NCBI RefSeq assembly: GCF_004803505.1
Contig: NZ_SSWH01000003.1
Span: forward strand, 62,001 to 126,000
Length of the DNA stretch: 64,000 bases
Source: Arthrobacter echini
GTDB lineage: Bacteria > Actinomycetota > Actinomycetes > Actinomycetales > Micrococcaceae
Direction of reading: 5' to 3'
The notes under the pieces are model-generated. The model did no database searches. It was not told the DNA's origin and saw nothing but the letters and a program-made list of their open reading frames with translations. The translations under genes and the position numbers were made by a program. Each line of letters starts with the position of its first letter. Position 1 is the first letter of the stretch. Positions 15,763 to 24,634 of this stretch are shown in pieces.

Positions 15763-17084
15763 AGGTTGCCTGCCGCGAGTTCACGTTCGAGGGACTCCGA
15801 GAGCCGTTCCTCGAGCGCGGGAACCCTGATCTGCTGGATGACCTCCGTGAGGAAGCCACGCACCACCAGGCGCCTGGCAGCCTTCTCCGGGATGCCGCGG
15901 GCCATCAGGTAGAACAGGTGTTCGTCGTCGAACCGGCCGGTGGCGCTGGCGTGGCCCGCGCCCTCGATGAGTCCGGTCTCGATCTCGAGGTTGGGCACGG
16001 AGTCCGAGCGGGCGCCGTCGGTGAGGAGCAGGTTGCGGTTCGTCTCGTAGGTGTCCGTGCCCTCGGCCGCCTTGCGGATCAGCACGTCGCCCACCCACAC
16101 GGTGTGTGCGTCCTGACCCTGCAGGGCACCCTTGTAGGTGACACGGGACGTGCAGTTCGGGGTGGCGTGATCGACCAGGAGGCGCTGCTCCAGGTGCTGG
16201 CCGGCGTCGGCGAAGTACAGCCCGTACATCTCCACCTCGGCGCCGGGAGCGGAGAAGACGGACGACGGCGTCAGGCGCACCAGGTCGCCGCCGAGGCTGA
16301 CGACCACGTGCTTGTAGCGTGCGTCCCGTCCGATCCTCGCCTGCTGCGAGGAGACGTGGACGGCGTCGTCGTCCCACTCCTGGACACTGACGACCGTCAG
16401 CTCCGCGCCGTCCTCGACCACGATCTCGACGTTCTGGGCCAGGGCCACCGATCCCACGTGATCGAGCACCACGACGGCCTTCGAGAACTGCTCCGCCCGG
16501 ATCAGGACGTACTGCGCGGCGGGATCCGCGCTGCTCCCGGTGATCCTGACCATGACCTCGCCGTCCGCGCTGGTCTCCCGCGGGACGGTGATGACCGTCG
16601 CCTCGGTGAACGCGTTCCAGGCGGCCGCGGAGACACGGTCCTCGGGAGTGGCGGCCGTGCCGAGACGCGAGTCGTCGCGACCCACGGTCTCGACCCTGAC
16701 ATTGGTCGCGCCGGTGACCTCGACCGCGGGAGCCCGACCCGTGAGGTCATCGGTGTGGAGACCGCGCAGGCGCTTCAGCGGAGTGAACCGCCAGTCCTCC
16801 TCCTGCCCCGTGAGCGGCGGGAAGTCCGCCAGGTCGAAGGACCGGCGTCGCTCCCCCCTCGATGCCTCGGGGATCACGGGCGCATTGCCGTGACTGTGCT
16901 TCTTGAGTCCGAGCTGTTCCGTGCCGTCGTCTCCGCCGGGAAGGCGTTCGCCCTCCTCGGTGAAACCATCGATGGCGGCCCGCCCGATGGTCGCGGAGCC
17001 GAGGCGTGCCTTCTCGTCGAGGGCACTGGCCCCGCCGTCGAGCGGGGTGTCCGGTGTGATGTCCGTCTGTGTCGTCTCAGCCAT
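15759..17084 (-). CDS. sufD: SufD, Fe-S scaffold subunit
   Basis: A 441-residue SufD-like protein from ATG at 17084, 2 nt after the sufB stop. The right-handed beta-helix core spans about 130-390. The C-terminal signature includes NLEIETGLIEGAGHASATGRF, with the conserved His and the motif RGIPEKAARRLVVRGF. SufD forms the SufBC2D complex with SufB and SufC. The N-terminal 60 residues are poorly conserved and Gly/Glu rich. Confidence 0.93.
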   Translation of the reverse strand: MAETTQTDITPDTPLDGGASALDEKARLGSATIGRAAIDGFTEEGERLPGGDDGTEQLGLKKHSHGNAPVIPEASRGERRRSFDLADFPPLTGQEEDWRFTPLKRLRGLHTDDLTGRAPAVEVTGATNVRVETVGRDDSRLGTAATPEDRVSAAAWNAFTEATVITVPRETSADGEVMVRITGSSADPAAQYVLIRAEQFSKAVVVLDHVGSVALAQNVEIVVEDGAELTVVSVQEWDDDAVHVSSQQARIGRDARYKHVVVSLGGDLVRLTPSSVFSAPGAEVEMYGLYFADAGQHLEQRLLVDHATPNCTSRVTYKGALQGQDAHTVWVGDVLIRKAAEGTDTYETNRNLLLTDGARSDSVPNLEIETGLIEGAGHASATGRFDDEHLFYLMARGIPEKAARRLVVRGFLTEVIQQIRVPALEERLSESLERELAAGNL

Positions 17085-17086
17085 TC

Positions 17087-18559
17087 CTAGCCCACGGCCC
17101 CTTCCATCTGCAGCTCGATCAGGCGGTTCAGTTCGAGCGCGTACTCCATCGGCAGTTCGCGCGCGATCGGCTCGATGAAGCCGCGCACGATCATCGCCAT
17201 CGCCTCGTCCTCGGGCATGCCGCGGGACATGAGGTAGAACAGCTGTTCCTCGCTCACCCGCGAGACGGTGGCCTCGTGCCCCATCGTGACGTCGTCCTCG
17301 CGGATATCGACGTACGGGTAGGTGTCCGAGCGGGAGATCGTGTCCACCAGGAGCGCATCGCAGCGCACGGTGTTCGCGGAGTGGGTGGCGCCGTCGCGCA
17401 CCTGGACCAGGCCGCGGTAGGCGGCACGACCACCGCCGCGGGCCACGGACTTCGAGATGATCGAGGACTTCGTGTTGGGCGCGATGTGCACCATCTTCGA
17501 CCCGGTGTCCTGGTGCTGGCCCTCGCCCGCGAAGGCGATGGAGAGCGTCTCGCCCTTGGCGTGCTCCCCGACCAGGTAGACCGCCGGGTACTTCATGGTG
17601 ACCTTCGAGCCGATGTTGCCGTCGACCCACTCCATGGTGGCGCCCTCGTGCGCCACGGCGCGCTTGGTGACGAGGTTGTACACGTTGTTCGACCAGTTCT
17701 GGATGGTGGTGTAGCGCACTCGCGCACCCTTCTTCACCACGATCTCCACGACGGCGGAGTGCAGGGAGTCGGAGGTGTAGATCGGCGCCGTGCACCCCTC
17801 GATGTAGTGCACGTAGGAATCCTCGTCCGCGATGATGAGCGTCCGCTCGAACTGACCCATGTTCTCGGTGTTGATGCGGAAGTAGGCCTGCAGCGGGATC
17901 TCGACGTGGACGCCCTTGGGGACGTAGACGAACGATCCACCCGACCACACGGCCGTGTTCAGCGAGGCGAACTTGTTGTCACCGACCGGGATGATGGTGC
18001 CGAAGTACTCCTTGAAGATCTCCGGATGCTCGCGCAGCGCCGTGTCCGTGTCGAGGAAGATCACGCCCTGGCGCTCGAGGTCCTCCCGCAGCTGGTGGTA
18101 CACCACCTCGGACTCGTACTGCGCGGCGACACCCGACACCAGCCGGGCGCGCTCCGCCTCGGGGATGCCGAGCTTCTCGTACGTGTTCCGGATGTCCTCG
18201 GGGAGGTCCTCCCAGGTGTTGGCCTGCTTCTCCGTGGAGCGCACGAAGTACTTGATGTTGTCGAAGTCGATGCCGGAGAGGTCCGCACCCCAGGCCGGCA
18301 TGGGCTTGCGGTCGAAGTACTTCAGTCCCTTGAGGCGGAGATCGAGCATCCACTCGGGTTCGTTCTTCTTCGCGGAGATGTCGCGGACGACTTCCTCGCT
18401 CAGTCCGCGGCGCGCGTTGTCGCTGGCCTCGTTCTTGTCGGCCCAGCCGTACTGGTAGGTACCGATGCCCTCGAGCTCCGGGTTCCGCTCGAGGATGTCA
18501 CTGATCGTCGACTCCGGTACGTCCGACGCCATGGGCTTACGGTCTACTTGGTCCGTCAT
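17087..18559 (-). CDS. sufB: SufB, Fe-S scaffold subunit
   Basis: A 490-residue SufB, the main cluster-holding scaffold of the SUF machine. Landmarks are [13 protein letters not shown], a beta-helix core, and the C-terminal [18 protein letters not shown] and [21 protein letters not shown]. The ATG overlaps the sufR stop by 4 nt, so it is the first structural gene of the regulator-led operon. Confidence 0.95.
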   Translation of the reverse strand: MTDQVDRKPMASDVPESTISDILERNPELEGIGTYQYGWADKNEASDNARRGLSEEVVRDISAKKNEPEWMLDLRLKGLKYFDRKPMPAWGADLSGIDFDNIKYFVRSTEKQANTWEDLPEDIRNTYEKLGIPEAERARLVSGVAAQYESEVVYHQLREDLERQGVIFLDTDTALREHPEIFKEYFGTIIPVGDNKFASLNTAVWSGGSFVYVPKGVHVEIPLQAYFRINTENMGQFERTLIIADEDSYVHYIEGCTAPIYTSDSLHSAVVEIVVKKGARVRYTTIQNWSNNVYNLVTKRAVAHEGATMEWVDGNIGSKVTMKYPAVYLVGEHAKGETLSIAFAGEGQHQDTGSKMVHIAPNTKSSIISKSVARGGGRAAYRGLVQVRDGATHSANTVRCDALLVDTISRSDTYPYVDIREDDVTMGHEATVSRVSEEQLFYLMSRGMPEDEAMAMIVRGFIEPIARELPMEYALELNRLIELQMEGAVG

Positions 18560-19395
18560 GACGGCCTTCCTTGCTGATGGTTGGATAACGCTGCTGGATC
18601 GCTCACCTGTGCGTCCTCGGGGGCAACCGGGGTCGCACTGGACCGTCCCAGGGGAATATGGGTGGTGCAGACGTGGCCACCCCGGGCGAGGGTGGAGAGC
18701 CGACGCACATCGACTCCGAGCAGGCGGGCGAAGACACTCGTCTCCTGCTCGCAGAAGGCCGGGAACTCCGCTGCCAGCGACTGGATGGGGCAGTGTCCCT
18801 GGCAGAGCTGCAGGCTCGCCATGGCCGAAGCCGTGCCGGTGCGCACACCCGGTGACCCGACCTCCCTCGTCGAGCCGACGAAACCGTCGGCGGTCAGGGC
18901 CTGCGCGAGCGCATCCGCCCGGGACTCGAGCTCCGGACCGGCGGCGTCCACGACAGGACCGTACCGCTCCTCCATCCGGGAGAACCGGGCGCGCGCGAAG
19001 TCGTCGATGGCCTCGGGACCGGCTGCCTGGCCGAGGCTCGCCAGCGCTGTGCGGGCGATCTCCAGGTAGTCCTCGCCCATTGCACTCTGCCCCCGCCGGC
19101 TGAGCACGTAGCGCCGGGCCGGCCGGCCGGCACCACTTGCGGGACTACGGAGGCGCTTGATCTCGATCAGTCCGTCGCCGGACAGGGCGTCCAGGTGGCG
19201 TCGCACGGCTGCGGGGGTGAACCCGAGGCTCTCGCCGAGTTCCGCGGCGCTGACGGGGCCGCGTTCCAGGACTGCCGACAGTACCCTGTCCCTGGTGCGC
19301 TCATCGAGATGCGTGTGCGACCCGGGGGCGGTTCCGGTGGCAGTCGAGCCGATCGACGACGATGCCTTCACGGGCGATGCACTCGATGCACTCAT
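18556..19395 (-). CDS. sufR: SufR, Fe-S-sensing transcriptional regulator
   Basis: A 279-residue winged-helix protein. The DNA-binding domain (about residues 30-95) has the helix-turn-helix [20 protein letters not shown]. The C-terminal half has CQGHC, a further Cys in PAFCEQE and another in HVCTTH, the arrangement that binds a [4Fe-4S] cluster in SufR proteins. Family knowledge: holo-SufR represses sufBDC and derepression follows cluster loss. ATG at 19395 is chosen because AAGGAGG lies 8 nt upstream. The stop overlaps sufB by 4 nt. Confidence 0.92.
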   Translation of the reverse strand: MSASSASPVKASSSIGSTATGTAPGSHTHLDERTRDRVLSAVLERGPVSAAELGESLGFTPAAVRRHLDALSGDGLIEIKRLRSPASGAGRPARRYVLSRRGQSAMGEDYLEIARTALASLGQAAGPEAIDDFARARFSRMEERYGPVVDAAGPELESRADALAQALTADGFVGSTREVGSPGVRTGTASAMASLQLCQGHCPIQSLAAEFPAFCEQETSVFARLLGVDVRRLSTLARGGHVCTTHIPLGRSSATPVAPEDAQVSDPAALSNHQQGRPS

Positions 19396-19521
19396 GGCCG
19401 GGCCCTCCTTTCGCAGACACAATAGACAACACGATCATGACGTAATCTATTCCGCTCCACCACTTAGGCGAGGCTATCCATCGCACCCCTGAGTCACTAC
19501 TACGTGACGTAGAATAATCCG
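19396..19521. promoter_or_regulatory. Divergent promoter region, sufR and ABC exporter
   Basis: 126 bp between divergent genes. Leftward, TATTGT at 19424-19419 is a plausible sufR -10. Rightward, TAGAAT at 19510-19515 stands exactly 6 nt before the exporter GTG, so that mRNA should be leaderless. GTCAC-TACTAC-GTGAC (19493-19508) abuts the rightward -10. TGACGTA occurs twice, at 19438-19444 near the leftward -35 and at 19505-19511 over the rightward -10. These are candidate operators, possibly for SufR. Confidence 0.6.
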
Positions 19522-20472
19522 GTGCCGACTTCTGCCCCTGCCCTGGTGATCGAGGGCCTGATCAAGGACTTCGGTCCGATCGGTTCACTCGACGGGCGCA
19601 TGATGCGCGTTCTCGACGGTGTCAGCCTCTCCGCGGAACACGGGGCCGTCACCGTCCTCCTCGGAGCGAACGGAGCGGGTAAGACGACGACCCTGGAATG
19701 CGCGCAGGGACTCCAGCGTGCCGATGCCGGTACGGTCCGCCTCCTGGGCGAGGACCCCTACCGCGCCACGCCCCGGCTGCGGGCCCGCGTCGGGGTGATG
19801 CTGCAGGAGGGCGGGCTTCCCCCGTCCGTGAGGCCCCTGGCCCTCCTGCGACACGTCGCGTCCATGTACCGCTCTCCCCTGCCCGTCGATCTGCTCGCGG
19901 AGCGACTCGGCATCGACGAGTTCGGCGCCGTCTCCATCCGCCGGCTCTCGGGAGGACAGCGGCAGCGCCTGGCGCTCGCGTGTGCCCTCGTGGGTCGGCC
20001 GGACGTGGTGTTCCTCGACGAGCCCAGCGCAGGGCTCGACCCGCAGTCCCGGACGATCGTCTTCGACCTCGTCAACGAGCTCCGTGCGGACGGTCTCGCC
20101 GTCGTACTCACCACACATCTGCTCGACGACGCACAACGGCTCGCCGACTACGTCTATATCGTCGACGGCGGGCGTACCGTGGCCGAGGGCACCGTCGCGG
20201 AACTGACCGCCGACACGGATACCGCGGGCCCGCGCGAACTGAGCTTCGAGACGATCCCGGGACTGGCACTCCCCGACGATCTCCTCCCCCATCTGCAGCA
20301 GAGCGAACCGGAGCCCGGCAGATACGTCCTGAGGGGCTCGCTGACGGCTCGCGACGTCGAGCTCCTCGCTCGCTGGTGGGCGGGCCGCGGAGTGATGCCC
20401 AGCGCCATCTCCATGGCCCCTCGCTCGCTCGAGGACGTCTTCCTCGACATCTCCGGAAGGAGTCTCCGATGA
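19522..20472 (+). CDS. ABC transporter ATP-binding protein (exporter type)
   Basis: A 316-residue ATPase with Walker A GANGAGKTT, signature LSGGQRQRL and Walker B VVFLDEPSAGLD, followed by a typical C-terminal extension of exporter ATPases (about 230-316). The GTG start is fixed by a TAGAAT box 6 nt upstream. It overlaps the permease gene by 4 nt. In Actinobacteria this ABC pair commonly lies between sufR and ctaA, next to haem biosynthesis; its substrate is not known. Confidence 0.88.
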   Translation: MPTSAPALVIEGLIKDFGPIGSLDGRMMRVLDGVSLSAEHGAVTVLLGANGAGKTTTLECAQGLQRADAGTVRLLGEDPYRATPRLRARVGVMLQEGGLPPSVRPLALLRHVASMYRSPLPVDLLAERLGIDEFGAVSIRRLSGGQRQRLALACALVGRPDVVFLDEPSAGLDPQSRTIVFDLVNELRADGLAVVLTTHLLDDAQRLADYVYIVDGGRTVAEGTVAELTADTDTAGPRELSFETIPGLALPDDLLPHLQQSEPEPGRYVLRGSLTARDVELLARWWAGRGVMPSAISMAPRSLEDVFLDISGRSLR

Positions 20473-21293
20473 GCCCGGACAAGATGGGGGATCTCGCCTC
20501 AGCGCCCCGCGGGACCGCGCATCCGGCCTCGGAGACCCCGGGCGGGCAGCGCGGCTCCGCTGCTGCTCTGGGTACGCGCATCCTGCGGCACGGGGCCTAC
20601 GAAATGCTGGGAATGCTGCGCAACGGTGAGCAGCTCGTGCTGGCGATCGTCCTGCCGCTGCTGGCTCTGGTGGCGCTGGTCGTCACCCCTGTCCTCGACG
20701 CCTACGGCCCCGGTCGCATCGACGTCGCAGCCCCGGGCGTCCTGGCCCTGTGCACCATGTCCACCGCCTTCACCGGCCAGGGCATCGCCACGGGTTTCGA
20801 CCGTCGCTACGGCGTACTGCGTTTCCTGTCCACGACGCCGCTCGGACGGTCCGGGCTGATCCTGGGCAAGGCCGTCGCCGTCGCGGGTGTCCTGACCGTG
20901 CAGCTGCTCGTGGTCGGCGGTGCCGCCGTCCTGCTGGGGTGGTCACCCGATCCCGGCGGTATCGTCGCCGCGGCGATTCTCCTGCTGCTCGGTTCCGCCG
21001 CGTTCACCGCTCTCGGGCTCCTCGTCGCCGGCACCCTCCGGCCCGAGGCGACGCTGGCCGTCACCAATCTTCTCTGGATCCTCCTCGCCGCGGCCGGCGG
21101 CGTGATCATTCCCGCGCAGAGTCTGCCCGAAGCCGTGCAGACCTTCGTCTCGGCGCTGCCGTCGGCGGCTCTCGGGGACGGCCTGCGCAGCGCCCTCATC
21201 GAGGGTGCATTCGACCCCCTCGCGTGCCTCGTGCTTCTGGGCTGGGCCGCGCTCGCCAGCCTGGCGGCCATCCGCTGGTTCAAATGGAGCTGA
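20469..21293 (+). CDS. ABC-2 type transporter permease
   Basis: A 274-residue membrane protein with about six helices from residue 55 to the C-terminus, of the ABC-2 permease type (GVLRFLSTTPLGRSGLILGK is the usual mid-protein motif). ATG at 20469 overlaps the ATPase stop. It ends 4 nt before ctaA, so the three genes are one transcript. Substrate unknown; cooperation with haem A synthesis or oxidase assembly is only suggested by position. Confidence 0.87.
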   Translation: MSPDKMGDLASAPRGTAHPASETPGGQRGSAAALGTRILRHGAYEMLGMLRNGEQLVLAIVLPLLALVALVVTPVLDAYGPGRIDVAAPGVLALCTMSTAFTGQGIATGFDRRYGVLRFLSTTPLGRSGLILGKAVAVAGVLTVQLLVVGGAAVLLGWSPDPGGIVAAAILLLLGSAAFTALGLLVAGTLRPEATLAVTNLLWILLAAAGGVIIPAQSLPEAVQTFVSALPSAALGDGLRSALIEGAFDPLACLVLLGWAALASLAAIRWFKWS

Positions 21294-21297
21294 TGAC

Positions 21298-22275
21298 ATG
21301 ATCCTTCCCCCGCTCTCCCGCCTCAGGGGAGCCCTGCCCACCACCACCACGCCGGTGGTACGCCGGCTCGCCGTCGCCTCGCTCGTCGCGCAGATCGGCA
21401 TCGTCGTGACCGGCGGGGCCGTGCGCCTCACCGCGTCGGGTCTCGGCTGCCCGGAATGGCCCCGCTGCACACCGGACAGCATCATCACGACCCCCGAGAT
21501 GGGCCTCAACGGTGTGATCGAGTTCGGGAACCGGCTCCTGACCTTCGTGCTCGTGATCATCGCCGTGGCGATGATCGTCGCCGTCCTCGAGATGCGCAGG
21601 GAGCGCAGGGACCTGTTCCGGCTCTCGATCGCGATCTTCCTCGGCATCCCCGTCCAGGCCGTGATCGGGGGCATCAGCGTCTGGCAGGACCTGAACCCGT
21701 GGATCGTGGGCCTGCACTTCGTCGCCTCCATGGTGCTGGTGAGCCTGGCGACCGTGCTCGTCAACCGGGCACGTCTCACCACGGAGCAGTACCTCGTCCG
21801 CAGGCCACCGGCCGCCACCCCGCTCCTGCGGCAGTTGCTCGTCACCGCGACGGTCCTGACGTCCGTCGCGGTGCTCCTGGGCGTGATCGTCACCGGTTCC
21901 GGCCCGCACGCAGGTGATCAGGGTGCTGCCCGCAACGGGCTGGACCCCGATCTGATCACGCGCCTGCACGCCCTGCCGGTCTATCTGCTCGTCGCCACGG
22001 TGGCACTCGCCGTCGTCGTCGCGTATCGCGCCGGTGTCCATGCGAAGCTCCGGCGAGCCGTGGTCCTTCTCGCGATCATCGTGCTGGCCCAGGGCGCCAT
22101 CGGCTACCTGCAGCACTTCCTGCACCTTCCCGTGGCTCTCGTGGCCCTGCACATGCTCGGAGCCTCCGTGCTCGTCGCGGCGGCGGTGCACGCGCAGTAC
22201 ACGGGTACGACGCGCAGGACCCTGCCCGGCAGTACCACACCGGTTCGGACGGGTACGCCGCAGCCTGTCGCCTGA
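21298..22275 (+). CDS. ctaA: Haem A synthase
   Basis: A 325-residue membrane protein with eight helices in two four-helix halves. TASGLGCPEWPRC near residues 46-58 is the conserved loop with the Cys pair of Gram-positive CtaA, and His residues sit in GLHFVAS, RLHALPV, LQHFLH and ALHMLG. CtaA oxidises haem O to haem A for aa3 oxidase. It starts 4 nt after the ABC permease stop. The haem O synthase gene is about 1 kb downstream on the other strand. Confidence 0.92.
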   Translation: MILPPLSRLRGALPTTTTPVVRRLAVASLVAQIGIVVTGGAVRLTASGLGCPEWPRCTPDSIITTPEMGLNGVIEFGNRLLTFVLVIIAVAMIVAVLEMRRERRDLFRLSIAIFLGIPVQAVIGGISVWQDLNPWIVGLHFVASMVLVSLATVLVNRARLTTEQYLVRRPPAATPLLRQLLVTATVLTSVAVLLGVIVTGSGPHAGDQGAARNGLDPDLITRLHALPVYLLVATVALAVVVAYRAGVHAKLRRAVVLLAIIVLAQGAIGYLQHFLHLPVALVALHMLGASVLVAAAVHAQYTGTTRRTLPGSTTPVRTGTPQPVA

Positions 22276-22302
22276 GCACCCGTAGCACGAGCACCCAGCG
22301 CG

Positions 22303-23202
22303 TCAGTCGGCGTCGAACTCCGCCTCGAGACGATCGAGGAGGCGGCCCAGTTCGCGCAGCTCCGACCCCGGGCTCGGCAGCAGCGGCGCCCGCGGATCGC
22401 CCGCCACGATCCCGCAGGCACGTGCCAGCAGATGCAGCCCGCTGATCTTCCGCAGCCCTGCGACATGCTCCACCAGGGGAGCGAGGACCTGCCGGATCCG
22501 CTCGATCTCCTGCTGGTCACCGTTGACCACCGCCGACCGGAACCGTGCGTAGTACGCGGGCAGGAGTGCCGCCGGGCCGCTGTGCCAGGCGTCTGCTGCC
22601 ACCTCACCCGTCATCATCAGCAGATCCCCACTGGCCCCGTGGCTGAAGGGGGCGCGGACGAGTCCGGCCAGCTCCGCGTGGCGCGCGTTGAACGTCGCTG
22701 CGTCGGCGGCGGTGTCCTTGAAGGCGACGACCCGATCGAGTTCCGCGAGATCGGCGACCACCGCCGGCGAGTAGTCGAACTGCGTGGTGCCCGGATTGTT
22801 GTAGAGACACACGGGCAGATCGGTCGCCGAGCACACCTGGCGTACCTGGTTGATCACTTCCTCGTCGGTGAGCGGCACGTACGAGACCGGAGACAGGACC
22901 AGACCGGCCGCTCCCGCCGCCTGTGCGTCCGTTGCGGCCTCCAGGACCTCGCGGGTTCCCACCGAACTGATGCCCACCGCAACCGGTGTACGTCCGGCCG
23001 CGGCCTCGATCGCGGTCCGGGCCACGCGTGCCCGCTCGGAGGGTTCCAGATACGCGAAACTCCCGGAAGACCCCAGGACGGTGACGGCGTCCACCCCGGA
23101 GGAGGCCAGACCGTCCACAAGACGACCGAGGTCCGCGTGGGACACCTCGCCGTCGGGACGGAAGGTGGTGACGGGGTAGGCGATCAGTCCGGTGAAGTCC
23201 AT
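22303..23202 (-). CDS. DapA-superfamily aldolase/synthase
   Basis: A 299-residue TIM barrel of the dihydrodipicolinate synthase/N-acetylneuraminate lyase superfamily. Landmarks are GSSGSF in place of GTTGE, CLYNNPGTT with the catalytic Tyr, and VVAFKDT with the Schiff-base Lys. The altered phosphate/carboxylate loop suggests it is not the lysine-pathway DapA. It stands alone between ctaA and ctaB. A TAGGCT box lies 7 nt before the ATG, so the mRNA may be nearly leaderless. Substrate unknown. Confidence 0.85.
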   Translation of the reverse strand: MDFTGLIAYPVTTFRPDGEVSHADLGRLVDGLASSGVDAVTVLGSSGSFAYLEPSERARVARTAIEAAAGRTPVAVGISSVGTREVLEAATDAQAAGAAGLVLSPVSYVPLTDEEVINQVRQVCSATDLPVCLYNNPGTTQFDYSPAVVADLAELDRVVAFKDTAADAATFNARHAELAGLVRAPFSHGASGDLLMMTGEVAADAWHSGPAALLPAYYARFRSAVVNGDQQEIERIRQVLAPLVEHVAGLRKISGLHLLARACGIVAGDPRAPLLPSPGSELRELGRLLDRLEAEFDAD

Positions 23203-23293
23203 GACTGTCAGCCTAGGTGTTCCGTCCTCGCGACCCGGACCGGTCAGGACAGGACGAACCCGACCCGGGCCCGCCCCGCGGCCGACACCCGGC

Positions 23294-24238
23294 TCAGGCC
23301 AGCACGGCGGAGCCGACGAACGGATCGACGGCCAGTGCCAGGAAGAGCACGGTCAGGTAGCTGATGGAGCCGTGGAAGACCTTCATGGCGGCCTTGGTGC
23401 TGAGCTCGCCGGTGCGCGCGAGCGAGTAGAGGCGATGGGACTCGCGGATGAACCAGGCGCCTCCGACGAGAGCTGCGACCGAATAGACCCAGCCCGCGCC
23501 GGCCGGGATGAGGAGCAGCGAGCAGGCCACCATGGCCCAGGCGTACAGCACCACCTGGACGGACACCACGCGGGCGCCGGCGATCGCCCCGAGCATCGGG
23601 ACACTGGCGGCGACGTAGTCGTCGCTGTACTTCATGGACAGCGGCCAGTAGTGCGGCGGGGTCCACAGGAAGATGATGAGGAAGAGAACGATCGCGGGCC
23701 ACTCGATCGAGTTGGTCACCGCAGCCCAGGCGATCAGGACCGGCATGCACCCGGCTGCACCGCCCCAGACGATGTTCTGCGACGTGCGGCGCTTGAGGAC
23801 GAGCGTGTACACGACGACATAGAGGAAGATCGCGGCCACACCGAGCATGCCGGCGAGCGGATTGGCACCGAACCACAGGATGGCGATCGCCGCTGCCCCG
23901 AGGACCCAGGAGAAGATCAGCGCCTCGCGCGGCGTGAGCTCACCGGTGACGAGCGGGCGTCCCTCGGTGCGGTGCATCACCCTGTCGATGTCGCGATCGA
24001 AGTAGCAGTTGAAGGCACCGGCGCTTCCCGCTGCGAAGGCGCCGCCGACCATGGTCGCCAGGATCAGGCCCGGTGGCGGAAAGCCACCTGCTGCGAAGAT
24101 CATGGTCGGCAGGGTCGTCACCAGGAGCAGCTCGATCACTCGTGGCTTCGTGAGCGCGAAGTAGGCCTTCGCCTTACGGCCGAGGCTCGGACGGGTCTGC
24201 CGGGAACGCACCGGAGCAGGAAGCTGCTGGGTCTTCAC
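23294..24238 (-). CDS. ctaB: Haem O synthase (protohaem IX farnesyltransferase)
   Basis: A 314-residue polyprenyltransferase with about nine helices. The Asp-rich motif is [15 protein letters not shown] and the second is SMKYSDDY, both diagnostic of CtaB/COX10. It attaches farnesyl to haem b, feeding CtaA. Start is GTG at 24238, reading VKTQQLPAP; further upstream sequence is the divergent promoter region. Transcribed away from tkt. Confidence 0.92.
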   Translation of the reverse strand: MKTQQLPAPVRSRQTRPSLGRKAKAYFALTKPRVIELLLVTTLPTMIFAAGGFPPPGLILATMVGGAFAAGSAGAFNCYFDRDIDRVMHRTEGRPLVTGELTPREALIFSWVLGAAAIAILWFGANPLAGMLGVAAIFLYVVVYTLVLKRRTSQNIVWGGAAGCMPVLIAWAAVTNSIEWPAIVLFLIIFLWTPPHYWPLSMKYSDDYVAASVPMLGAIAGARVVSVQVVLYAWAMVACSLLLIPAGAGWVYSVAALVGGAWFIRESHRLYSLARTGELSTKAAMKVFHGSISYLTVLFLALAVDPFVGSAVLA

Positions 24239-24634
24239 GAGGCAACACTTTCGATTCTTCCGGGGTAAAAGACTCGTCCAGCATACCCTTTTACCGTCTG
24301 TAGAAATCGGTACCGGCGTCGACGGGCCCTGCACCGGTGCCCCTGCGGAGCCCGTCGAGCAGCTCTCGTCGGACGAACGGGAAGATTCCGCGGCCCCGCG
24401 GGGTTCACCTGTACAGACCCACCTTCGCGACATGACTTCCTCCGGCGTCCGGATTCGTTCGGACGACGAAAAGGATAGGGTGGACTACTAAGCCCGCTTC
24501 GGATCGAGAAACGCGTGATTCTTCCGACACCGGCGCGGAGCCTCGAAGGATTCAATGGTGAACGGCCGACCCGACCGCGTGCGCGAGCACTCACCGGTGG
24601 TCCGGCTGTTCCGTACAGAGAGGGGCCCGGAAAC
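24239..24634. promoter_or_regulatory. Divergent ctaB/tkt control region with an 8-bp-armed inverted repeat
   Basis: 396 bp without a gene. GGTAAAAG (24264-24271) and CTTTTACC (24288-24295) are perfect inverted arms, and a leftward TATGCT (24285-24280), a plausible ctaB -10, lies between them. This looks like an operator over the ctaB promoter. Nearer tkt, TAGGGT at about 24475-24480 is a possible rightward -10, leaving a leader of about 150 nt. No other gene or RNA is seen. Confidence 0.6.
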
